From the NCBI RefSeq assembly GCF_001659605.2, contig NC_035161.2, forward strand, positions 4,730,265 to 4,794,264: a stretch of 64,000 bases of DNA. Direction: 5' to 3'. Both the position numbers and the translations under genes were made by a program. The notes under the pieces were generated by a model. The model was not told the DNA's origin and did no database searches. It was given only the letters and a program-made list of their open reading frames with translations. This DNA is from Manihot esculenta. Taxonomy: Eukaryota; Streptophyta; Magnoliopsida; Malpighiales; Euphorbiaceae. How positions within the stretch are numbered: position 1 is the stretch's first letter; every line of letters starts with the position of its first letter. Positions 10,701 through 20,502 of the stretch are shown here, in pieces.

Positions 10701-12912
10701 TGCAGAGAAATGGGGCAATATACCAGTCATTCTTGCTGGTGATTTCAATAGCACTCCTCAGGTAAAATATTATAAATTTGACCTTTTTTTTTCACCATTA
10801 TAGTTGCATTTGCTTCTTATGGAACTAAATTCATTTATTTTCATGCTTGACAGAGTGCTATATATAAGTTCTTGGCTTCATCTGAGGTAAACAGCTTTTC
10901 AAAGTTGTTTCATGTATTGGAATAATCATGGCTGTGGAATTGCAATATGCATAGAATACTTTCAGTAGTCTTATTAATAGTGTATCAAACAACTAATTTG
11001 GCTTCTTGATTGAGAATTGATATGTGCTGTTTGCAGCTGAATATCATGTTATATGACAGAAAACAGATGTCTGGTCAGAGGAATTGTGACCCCACACAAG
11101 TTTTTGGTCTCAAGACAGAATTGAGCACTCCGTTACATTTGATGGACAGGTAATCTTCTTTCTTTACATTGGTGGTAACACTAGGATATTCAGACGCTTG
11201 ATGCTTCCCCTTTTGTCCATTTAGGCTGCACTATAGAATGTTGGGTTGTAAAAGTTTACAACCATATATATTAGAGTTGAGTTATAAGTTTGGAACTTAA
11301 AAGTTTTATTTATTCTCTCTCTTGTTATCTATTGCGCTTCATTTCTATCGTGTAGAAGCCTGTTGAAGAAATGTAACCACTGCGTTTTCTTTTTGTTCAA
11401 GTAATTAACTTCTATTGGATGTGGATATATTATCCCTTTAATAACAACTTGAAATGTCTCTGCTGCTTTTTCTTTTAGATTTTTGAAGAATTGCTGGACA
11501 AATGAAGAGGTTAAAGTTGCAACTGGCGACCCTGAGTGTCAGTTGCTTACTCATCCTCTGAAGCTTAGAAGTTCCTATGCGACACTTAAGGCATGTAGAA
11601 TTTTACTTCTGTTACCTTTTGATGGCTTATTATTTGCATCCTCCAAGTCATATTATTTGAAAAAAATTTTGTGGACTGCATTCAGGGCTCTACAAGAACG
11701 AGGGACTTAAATGGTGAACCTTTAGCTACTTCCTACCACTCGAAGTTTCTTGGTACCGTTGACTATTTATGGTAAACACCTATACTAAAAAGCTGGTATT
11801 ATGATGATGACGATGACAAAGCTATTAAAATATTGGCGTTTGACATAGGTACTCAGATGGTGTTGCACCTATACGAGTTTTGGATACACTTCCATTCGAT
11901 ACTCTCAGAAGGACAGGTGGTCTTCCATGCGAGGTAAGAATTATAGAGATAGCAATTTCTACCATCTGATGCCATAGCAATATCTACCATCTGATGCCAT
12001 AGCAATATCTACCATCTGATGCCAGTTCACTTGAAAGTTAAACAAAGCTTTTCTATGAATGGAGTGAATTTTCATTTCATTTCTGTTAACAAACTAATAG
12101 GGAATACTGAATTTTTTCTGGAAATTAAAACATCAGTCCACTGTAGAATTTTAGTTTTCTTCTCTTCTTTTCAATAGCATCATATTTCACCAAGCTTGTT
12201 TATAAGAGTATGATGTTGATAACCCACCCCCATCCATTTTCACTGCTTACTGGCACTTTAGGTGACATCCTTTCAGCAGAGCACCCCTTTAAAATTATGC
12301 CGTCCCCCTGGAGATAATAATCTCCTCCAATTGTTGGCTATATGGGCAACTGAGGAAAACGCAACTCTCCTCCTAGGAACTGTTGATTCTGGTTATTTAA
12401 ATATAAATTTTGGATGGTTGGACATTTTTAGCAAATAAAATTTGAGGAATGTAATTGTTTCAAATTGAAACAAGATTCAACTTGTATTTAATAGTATATA
12501 TGATCAAAGATGAAATGACTATTTTGTTTACTGGATCAACTCTCGATCTCATTGACTACTTGTAAATTACCATTATATAATTATTTCATGGCACTGATTC
12601 TATACTAATCAGTAACCACATACTGATAAAATGGTTAGTAAAGATGGTACCATCTCAAATGACACTGTTGCACTCATGAAAATTGCTTGCAGAGTTGTTA
12701 CTTGCTCAATATATGATATCTACAAATGAAAGTGTGATCATTGAAATCTAGTTTTGATTTTGGCAAATGTGCAGAAACTGGGAAGTGATCACTTGGCTCT
12801 AGTTTCTGAGTTTACCTTTACACAAGGAGCCAAAGAAGGAAGCACCACAAACAAAGCAACAGTCTCAGCTGCAGACACCTCATCTTCAAGAGAGGATGAC
12901 AAATCAAAATGA
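7703..12912 (+). CDS. CCR4-like EEP-family nuclease (CCR4 homologue 3 type)
   Basis: Putative poly(A)-specific 3'-5' exoribonuclease of the CCR4/nocturnin group. Thirteen exons: 7703-8015, 8185-8348, 8446-8511, 8605-8657, 8748-8829, 9695-9781, 10669-10761, 10854-10886, 11037-11149, 11479-11590, 11686-11771, 11849-11933, 12775-12912, giving 474 residues. All junctions keep frame. Exon 1 encodes a Ser-rich, acid-poor N terminus typical of an organelle transit peptide. The exonuclease-endonuclease-phosphatase fold follows: VSYNILGD (from about 110), metal-binding Glu160 in LQEVD, NIHVLYSPNRG, Asp280/Asn282 in AGDFNST, and Asp434/His435 in GSDHLAL. Intron 10 (11591-11685) starts with GC rather than GT (AAG/GCATGT); no in-frame GT alternative fits. 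Exon 6 needs the acceptor ending at 9694, because the upstream AG would add an in-frame stop. Best match from memory is Arabidopsis CCR4 homologue 3 (At3g18500). Confidence 0.92.
9985..10245. mobile_element. Small TIR-bounded insertion in CCR4-like intron 6
   Basis: A GC-richer island with imperfect inverted ends (CCTGGCCATGAGCAGGATTA on the left; CCTGGGCATTAGGATAGTTT reading in from the right) and repeated AACCGG/AACTGGA motifs. It looks like a hAT-type MITE, but no target duplication is obvious. Confidence 0.4.
11949..12023 (+). repeat. 25-bp tandem repeat, three units
   Basis: Three consecutive copies of ATAGCAATATCTACCATCTG plus ATGCC (one mismatch in the first copy), in intron 12 of the CCR4-like gene, 15 bp after its donor site. 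Confidence 0.95.
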
Positions 12913-13205
12913 TGGATGCATATTGGCTGGCATGAACTTCCATGATTGAGATTGAAATTCCACATATCCACTCACTCTTTTTGTGTGTTTGTGTGGATTG
13001 CTTTCCTGATGAAACAATCAGCTGATCTCTTTGTTGAGCCAAAAGATAAGCAGATGTAAATGAATTCAGTTAGTTGAAAATTGAAACATTGATAACTCAT
13101 TTACAATTGCAAGTAGTTCATAGAACATGTAATTTCTACCATCCTTCAACTGAAAAGATCAATTTGGATTACACTTGTTAAATTTTGTTATTCTCATTGT
13201 TTATA

Positions 13206-13642
13206 GTAAGGCGAGCACTATTCGGTTCCGAAAAAATTGACCGGACCGAATTAATTTGAAAATTCAGTTTGATTTTTTATACATTTCGGTTTGGTTTGAT
13301 TTTTAATTTTAAAAATTTTGATTATTTTGGTTCGGTTCGGTTTTGATTAGAAAAAAATTAAACTGATCAGTGATAATAGTATATTATTTTCAATAATATA
13401 AAAAGGTTAGATCATATTAATATTAAAATATTTTAATTAAATTTAAAATACTAAAAATAAATGGTAAAAAATAAAAAATTTATTAAAATTTCAAATCGAT
13501 CAAATTGAATCAAATTGATTCGGTTTGATTCAGTTTTTTATCAAAATTAGTTTGATTTGATTTGTTTAAATACTAAAATTTTAATTTTCAGTTTATATGG
13601 TTTAATTTGATTTTAAATTGAACCGATCGAATGCGTCCTAAA
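13206..13642. mobile_element. MITE-like repeat, family A copy 2
   Basis: Same termini (TAGTAAGGCGAGCACTATTCGG; right end reverse-complemented TTTAGGACGCATTCGATCGG) and CGGTTYGGTTTGATTT core as the copy at 7.1 kb, with the inner ATAATAGTATATTATTTTCA stretch in the opposite orientation. It follows the CCR4-like 3' end by about 300 bp. Confidence 0.65.
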
Positions 13643-15530
13643 CCAATTTTAATTCGTAAAATCCTCATTATTCTCATTGTTATGAATGTAATCTTAAAAA
13701 TTTTGTTAAATTGATTCTTCAAGAGTTTGAAATTATTGTTGTAAATTTTATTTTTCTAGTTGAGATAATTTCTTTCAACTAGATTTTTATTTATCCCCAT
13801 TGCCATGAAAATTACTTTGTTATCTAGGAAGAAAGTATTTTTGTTAATATCTGAAATATTTTTTAAATTCTTACCATCATCCTATAAGAAAATTTAAATA
13901 TTTATTAAATTACTTTTTAAATTATTATCTTCATTCTAATATTTAATTTATTAGTTTATACCATTGTATGTACTGTTGATTTTATAAATTATATTATTGA
14001 TATATATTAGTTACTTTCTTTTAATCACGTTGAATTCATTTTTTCTCATTGAAAATTTATTTATATAAAATTCTTTTTTAAACACTAAAATTTATAATTA
14101 TTCCAACATTTCACGACTAATTATAAAATAATTATTAAATAATTAAAATTAATTATTTTGTAAGTGAAAAAATAGATTCAAAAGTTATTTGGATCAGTTT
14201 GGGTTGGTCTTTTTCAATTGGTATAAAAGCTAGTGGGAGGGCTACATGTGTAAGACGCGATGGAGCCCGAGATACTAGCAAACTAGAGCCGTCCGAAGTA
14301 TTAGTGAACTACAATATCTAAAAGTCTAGTTCTGAATTTAGTTCCGACGATACTTACTTAATCCATCAATAGCGGATTACGGCAATTTCAAATTGTATAT
14401 AATACCTCATATGAAACTATGATTGCAATTTCGAATTATATACAATAGCAAGCATAAAATTATTAAATAATTTAGATTAATTATTTTGGATCAACTGAAA
14501 AATGAGTTTAAAAATTATTTCAACCGAACGGAGTGTTTTAAACTTTTTACTTTATAAAAAATTCATTAATTGTAATTAAATAAGAGATTTTTTTTTATAA
14601 GACATTAGGTATATTGAAATTGAAAAATATTTTATTTAAATACTTGGTTAAGTGAATTAGATTTAATAAATTAAAAAAACATAAATATACACTTATACCT
14701 ATGTAGAAAATTAAAAATTAAAAATTAAATTTAATATAAAAACTTTAAGTTGCTAATAAATAAAAATTACTAAGATTAATTAATAAAGCAAAGATTTTTT
14801 ATGATTCCATATAATTAATTACTTTTTTAATTAAATTAGACTATGATATTAGCCTCTTATTTAATTTTTTAATCAATTTTAATACAAATCAATTTAGAAT
14901 AAAAAAACGATTTATTTATTTATTTTTAAAAACATATTTAATGTTATATGACATATGAAAGTTATTATTTTAATTTTTCAGTTTTATAAGGCTAAAGTAC
15001 TTTTTTATTTTTAATTGAAGAATTTAAGTATAAAAAGATTAATAATTTTAAATTTATATAAATTCTATAAATAATTTAAATAAAAATTTAAAACCGATTA
15101 ATTAATTTAGTCATTATTTTAATAATATAAAAAATATAATGAAAATTTTCTCAGATATAAATTGTAGACTCTACAAAACACATCAAAATAAAGACTAAAA
15201 AATATAATTAATTTTTTTTATAATATTCTCCACTTTTTAAATAATTAATAAAGCAGATCTATCATTCCTCCAATTTTTTCACTTTTATATTATAAATTCA
15301 ATTAAAAATTATATAATACATATATGAATTGAAACATAATATTACAAATCAATTGATGGAATAATAATATTAATTAAATTAATTAAACAATTCATATATA
15401 TTATGTAGATATTAACAAATAAGATAATAAAATATATAATATGATTATATATTATGATGATTTTAAAGCTGGCTTTGTTTTAATAAAGTGGATAGGAATA
15501 AAAATTTATTAATGTTGTGAACTATTATAT
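13643..15530. other. AT-rich intergenic DNA
   Basis: Very AT-rich. A less AT-rich patch at 14226-14450 contains a short imperfect duplication (GCAATTTCAAATTGTATATA near 14381 and GCAATTTCGAATTATATACA near 14425), perhaps an old element. No gene is seen. Confidence 0.5.
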
Positions 15531-16053
15531 CTAGGGGAGAGCATAAATCATTCTGAACCGAAAAATCGAACCGAACCGATTAATTTTAGTTTAATGATTC
15601 GGTTAATCGGAAGGTTCGGTTCGGTTAGTATTTTTTAATTTATTTAGTTTTCGGTTCGGTTCAATTTAAACGTGTTAAATAACAAAAAAATTGAAAACCG
15701 ATTTTATATATATAAATACTGATTTTATATATATTTTTAAATTTTATATGGATTTTTATGGATTTTTTAAGTATTATTATTATGTATTCAAACAATATTT
15801 ATTGATAAATTTATGTGAAATATTTATTAAATTATTCTACTGAAATGAAATTAAAAGCAGAAAATTAAAAAAAAATACAGATTTCGGTTTGAATCGAATC
15901 GAACTAAACCGAATCGATTTTTATCGATTTGATTCGGTTCGGTTATTTTTTATAATCGGTTTTTTCTATTTTTAATATTTTTATAATTCAGTTTTCGATT
16001 TTTTCGGTTCGGTTTGGTTCGATTTCGAACCAAACCGACCGATTATACAGCCT
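15531..16053. mobile_element. MITE-like repeat, family A related copy 3
   Basis: Dense GAACCGAACCGA / TCGGTTCGGTT motifs in inverted arrangement, opening CTAGGGGAGAGCATAAATCA and closing CGACCGATTATACAGCCTA. It shares the terminal and CGGTTCGGTT theme with the other copies, but its core differs. Confidence 0.55.
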
Positions 16054-16522
16054 AATTATATCTCATTGATAGCCGAGATTTAAATATGTATATAAATTGT
16101 GTTGGGGTGAATTAGCTAACTTAATTGTAATGTGATTTTTGATAATTTGAGATGATTTTGGAGTCTACTTAAGAAATTATTTTAAAATTAATATAGATTA
16201 ATTTGCAGATAATTTTTATTTTTGTCGGATATATTTATTTTAAAATAGTATATGATATATATTCTTATTAATAGTTTTTTAGATGTATACTAGTTAGATT
16301 TAATTTTTCTTAAGTTTTACATAAATCTACCAAATATTAACAATTATTGATAATCGGTTATTAATTGTTATAATAGGAATTTTCATGAATTGGATTTTTT
16401 GAATAATATAATATTTTAGATATGTTTCGATCTTGGTAATAATTCCCATATCAGCTTTAAATTAGATTTAAATTTTATTTGTTGGTATTCATTACCACCT
16501 GAATCTATGGATATAAATAATT

Positions 16523-16527
<5 letters not shown>

Positions 16528-16553
<26 letters not shown>
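16528..16553. repeat. (AT)n microsatellite
   Basis: About 13 uninterrupted AT units in intergenic DNA. Confidence 0.9.
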
Positions 16554-16554
<1 letters not shown>

Positions 16555-16699
16555 TTTCAACATCTAATTACCATTAAAAAATATTATATAATAAATTTTC
16601 ATCACATTTAATTCACGTATTGCGTTGGATATAAAATTTATGATTAGTAATAAAATATTATTTTTTAGTTGAGACCTAATTCAATCTTTATAAATTTTT

Positions 16700-17677
16700 G
16701 AAAGGTTTATAATTTAGTCTCTGAGTATTGCCATTATTAACAAGTAAGTACTTGTATTTTTAAAAACCTATTAAAATGTCCTTATATTTTCTTACCGTCA
16801 ACGAAATAGTCCTTCCGTCCTTTTTTCCATTAAAATTGAATAAAGGAGGTAGGATAAAATTTTTAAAATCCAATTTTACCCTTAAATAAAACCTCTTATT
16901 TAGTTTTTGGATATTGCCATTATTAATAAGTCAGTCCCTACATTTTTAGAAATCTATTAAAACATTATTATCTTTTCTTATATCTATTAAAATATCCTTA
17001 TTGTTTCTTTCCGTTAACAAAATAGTCCCCCCTCCTCCTCCTCCTCTTCCAAAAAGAAGAAGAAGATGATGATGATGAAGGAGAAGAAAGAGAAGAAGAA
17101 GAAAGAGAAGAAGAAGAAGAAGGAGAAGAAGGAGAAGGAGAAGAGGAAGAAGAAGAAGAAGAAGAAGAAGAAGAAGAAGAAGAAGAAGAAGAAGAAGAAG
17201 GAGGAGGAGGAGAAGGAGAAGAAGAAGAAGAAGAAGAAGGAGGAGGAGGAGAAGGAGAAGAAGAAATAGAAAAAGAAGAAGAAGAAGAAGAAGAAGGAGG
17301 AGGAGGAGAAGGAGAAGAAGAAGAAGAAAAAGAAGAAGAAGAAGAAGGAGAAGAAGAAGAAGAAGAAGAAGAAGAAGAAGAAGAAGAAGAAGAAGAAGCA
17401 AAAGCAGAAGAAGAAGAAAAAGAAGAAGAAGAAGAAAAAGCAGAAGCAGAAGAAACAAGAAGAAGAAAAGGAAGGAGGAGGAGGAGGAGGAGGAAGAGGA
17501 AGAGGAAAAGAAAGGAGGGTAATTTGGTCTTTTATAATATTTTTAACGGCAAAAATAGACAGAAGGACTATTTCGTTGACGGAGAGAAAAGATAATAACA
17601 TTTTAATAGGTTTCTAAAAATACAGGGACTGACTTGTTAATAATGGCAATACTCAGAGACTAAATTGTAAATCTCCC
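16700..17677. mobile_element. Non-autonomous Mutator-type MITE with GAA core
   Basis: Long inverted repeats of about 130 bp end the element: the left arm carries AATTTAGTCTCTGAGTATTG and the right arm has its exact complement, with homology continuing to the motif ACGAAATAGTCCTTC. Directly outside both ends is an exact 9-bp direct repeat, TAAATTTTT (16691-16699 and 17678-17686), the target duplication expected of Mutator-like elements. The left arm is partly duplicated at about 16893-17027. The core (17051-17519) is an almost pure purine GAA/GGA tract. There is no transposase frame, so it would depend on an autonomous relative. Confidence 0.85.
17051..17519 (+). repeat. GAA/GGA-rich purine tract, about 470 bp
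   Basis: Almost uninterrupted purine DNA on the plus strand built of GAA, GGA and GAG triplets, with a few breaks (an ATG run near 17066, ATAG near 17267, GCA units near 17399 and 17440). The long Leu, Phe or Lys/Glu reading frames here are artefacts of the repeat. Polypurine tracts of this length can form triplex DNA. Confidence 0.97.
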
Positions 17678-18111
17678 TAAATTTTTTGAGATATTTTTTT
17701 ATAAAATTTTATTATAGTATCTATATCCGCCTTTAGTTTAAATAGACAGTCTGATAAATAGATATCTCTAAAAATTAGCTTATCAGACCTTTGAATAGTA
17801 ATATAAGTATCAGTACTGAATATTTTTCTTATAATTATACGTACTCATAATAATAATATATTTTAATTCAGACATTTATTCATATAATTTTATACACTTT
17901 TTATAAATTTAAATAATCTACTGATCACTGATTTAAACGTTAAATTAATAAAAATTAATTGCTCTCATTTATTCTTTTTACAGAATCGCAAGTCATTTTC
18001 AATTTCTTGTCAATTATACTATTAATTTTTATCAATTATTAGGTTACTATAATTAATACAATGCAATTTGTTTTTTCACCGAACAAAAGAATTTGGAAAT
18101 CCATCATCTAA

Positions 18112-18827
18112 GGAAAAATTATTTTTTAATCCTTAAGGTTTAACGTAATTAACATTTCTGTCCCTCTATTTTGGTGACCCAACACTTAAGTCATTCACTT
18201 TTTCTTCCGTCCAAATTCGTAGTCCTTCCGTCCATTTAAACCGTTTGGTCAAATAGTCAAAAGTGAGAGGTGATAATTTTTTCTAAAAATACCCTTCTCT
18301 CAATGTGAAATTTTTTTTTTCTCTTTCATGTTTTCTCCAGTTGCAGAAGAAGAAGAAGAAGAAGAATAAGAATAAGAAGTTGCAGAAAGGGTAGGAAGAA
18401 AAAGAAGAAAGAAGAAGAAGAACAAGAAGAAGTTGCAAAAAGGGTAGGAAGAAAAAGAAGAAGAAGAGATATTTGGGTTTGGGTTTAGAAGAAGAAGAAG
18501 AAAAAGAAGGAGAAGAAGAAGAAGAAGAAGTTGCAAAAATGGTAGGAAGAAGAAGAAGAAAAAAAAAGAAGAAAAAGAAGAAGAAGAAAGAAGAAGAAGA
18601 AGAAATTGCAGAAAGGGTAGGAAAAAGAAGAAGAAGAAGAGGCATTTAGGTTTGGGTTTAGTGAGGGTTAATTTTGTCAATTCACGTGTTCCAAACGGTT
18701 ATTTTGGACGGAAGGACTACGAATTTGGACAGAAAATAAAGTGAGGGATTTAAGTGTTGGGTCGCCAAAATAGAGAGACAAAAGTGTTAATTACGTTAAA
18801 TCTCAGGGACTAAAAAATAATTTTTCC
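18112..18827. mobile_element. Second Mutator-type MITE with GAA minisatellite core
   Basis: The ends are inverted repeats of about 125 bp: left GGAAAAATTATTTTTTAATC, right end reverse-complemented GGAAAAATTATTTTTTAGTC, with pairing through CGTAGTCCTTCCGTCC. A perfect 9-bp direct repeat ATCATCTAA flanks it (18103-18111 and 18828-18836). The TIR sequence differs from that of the element at 16.7 kb, so this is a separate family. The core (about 18340-18640) is a GAA-rich minisatellite. No coding capacity. Confidence 0.9.
18340..18660 (+). repeat. GAA-rich minisatellite with GTTGCARAAAGGGTAGG units
   Basis: The motif GTTGCARAAAGGGTAGG recurs near 18379, 18432, 18530 and 18604, separated by GAA runs of different length. 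Two copies of a longer block ending TTTGGGTTT (about 18467 and 18637) show that whole segments were duplicated. Confidence 0.85.
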
Positions 18828-18836
18828 ATCATCTAA

Positions 18837-20090
18837 TGAGCAGCGCTTTGACTCGTCACCGTAGTCGTCTAACAATCTAGTGATTTTATGTAGAAAGAAT
18901 TGTGGGACCGGTAAGCCACTAAAATTTAAACATAAAAATTTTTATTGAAAATTCCCATTTTCTATGAGTAATTTTTATATTTTTTTAGTTGAAATTTGTA
19001 TTTTATTAGTTAATATTCATCAATAAATTAATTTATTAAAATAATTATACAAAATAAAAATATACACTCTATCTATAAAAATAATTGTATTAGTACATAA
19101 ATTAAAAAATATAATAATTTAATTTTATGTATTTTCTATCCATATTACTTTATGATTAATTTTTTTGATACTACGTTTAATAAATATTATTTCTTATTTA
19201 ATAATTATATTAAAATGTTATGACTAAAATTTAATTTTAAAAATAATTTATAATTAAAAAATGTTAGATCTATTTTTGTGGGAGCGATATAATGACGTAC
19301 ATTATTCAATATTTTTGAAAAATTATTATTTAATTTCATATAAAAGAATTAATTAATTAATTTCTTCATTTTTATTTAGATAATTATTAAAGGAAAAAAG
19401 AAAAATATAGCGTGAAAAAAAGAGAAAGTAAAATAAAAGTAGTGAAAATATTATTTTATTTTTATTGTTTTGGATGCTAGAAAGAAAAATAAGAGTGAAA
19501 AATAATTTTTAAATAATTAAATAATTATTTTTATTTTTTTTAGTAGTATTAAAAATAAATAATTATCGAGATAAAAAGGTATATTTATTTTTCATTTTTA
19601 TTCTCATGAAATTAAAGAGAAAGTGCATAGTAATTTTAATTTTAATTTTTTCTTTTTATTTTATTTTTTTATTTAAATAAAATAAAAGGAATATATTTTT
19701 TGTTTTTCTTCTCTCTTATTTTTCTTCCATTTCAACACAATGTTAATTTTAAATATTTAAAAGTATATTAATTAATTTTAATAATGTTAAAAAAATAAAA
19801 TACTCAATATAAATAAATTAATTAATAAATTTTTTTATAAAATTAAAATTCTAATTAATAAATTTTTTATACTATAAAAATTAAATAAAAAATATTTAAT
19901 AAAATCAATGAAATAACTTATTAATAAATTCTTTAAAATTTTAAAAATATTTTAATATATTTTTCAAAAAATCATCTTCTTTTTCATATTAATAAACTAA
20001 AAAGTAAAATTTTTTATGGATAATTAATATTTCTGACGGTTGGTACAATCATGTGCACACCCTTATTGGATTTGGACCGGAACTTTCTAC
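18837..20090. other. AT-rich intergenic DNA
   Basis: AT-rich low-complexity sequence with many TTTTATTT and AATTAATT runs. No gene or clear element ends seen. Confidence 0.5.
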
Positions 20091-20106
20091 GCCCATCGTA
20101 GCCGTC

Positions 20107-20276
20107 CACGTGGAATCTACGATCCAGATTAAATGGTTATCCACATGTGCACACATTAACCATGTCCCATCGCACCACTATCTCAGAAGTCAGAACTGAC
20201 TCATTACCACGTGTCCTTAACAACGCAAAAAGAAAGCGACACCTATCACGTCTGTCCAATGAGACATGAACACGTG
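20107..20276. promoter_or_regulatory. Three G-boxes upstream of the lipase gene
   Basis: CACGTG hexamers lie at 20107-20112, 20208-20213 and 20271-20276, 227-396 bp upstream of the lipase start codon. Two are followed by T (CACGTGT), the ABRE-like form bound by bZIP factors. A GACACCTATCACGTCTGTCC stretch between the last two adds another ACGT core. The cluster suggests bZIP or bHLH (light/ABA) control of transcription. Confidence 0.7.
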
Positions 20277-20502
20277 TGCTCCCGACATAAAATCAGCTCC
20301 TTTACAAATTCCCATTAATGACGTTCTTCGTAAGGCAAGAAAGAAAGAATCGCCGTTGCTTCGCCTCGTAAATCGGTTTTGGATTTCATTTTCCTCTAAA
20401 TTCTCTCTCTGTTATTGACTATCCGATTTTTTCTTTCTGTTTTGGCTGTGATTTCGATTTTAGATTTCCCCTAATAAATTGAGAAATCGCTGAAGATCAA
20501 TT

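Noticed and set aside
16946..17601. Long poly-Leu, poly-Phe and Lys/Glu reading frames
   Set aside because: They are the three frames of a GAA/GGA repeat inside a MITE, without splice context or conserved sequence.
18467..18660. TTTGGGTTTGGGTTTA resembling degenerate plant telomere repeat
   Set aside because: Only two or three imperfect units, part of the MITE minisatellite; the plant telomere unit is TTTAGGG.
18283..18680. Open frames rich in Ser, Phe and Leu on the minus strand
   Set aside because: Produced by the GAA minisatellite of the second MITE; no evidence of a gene.
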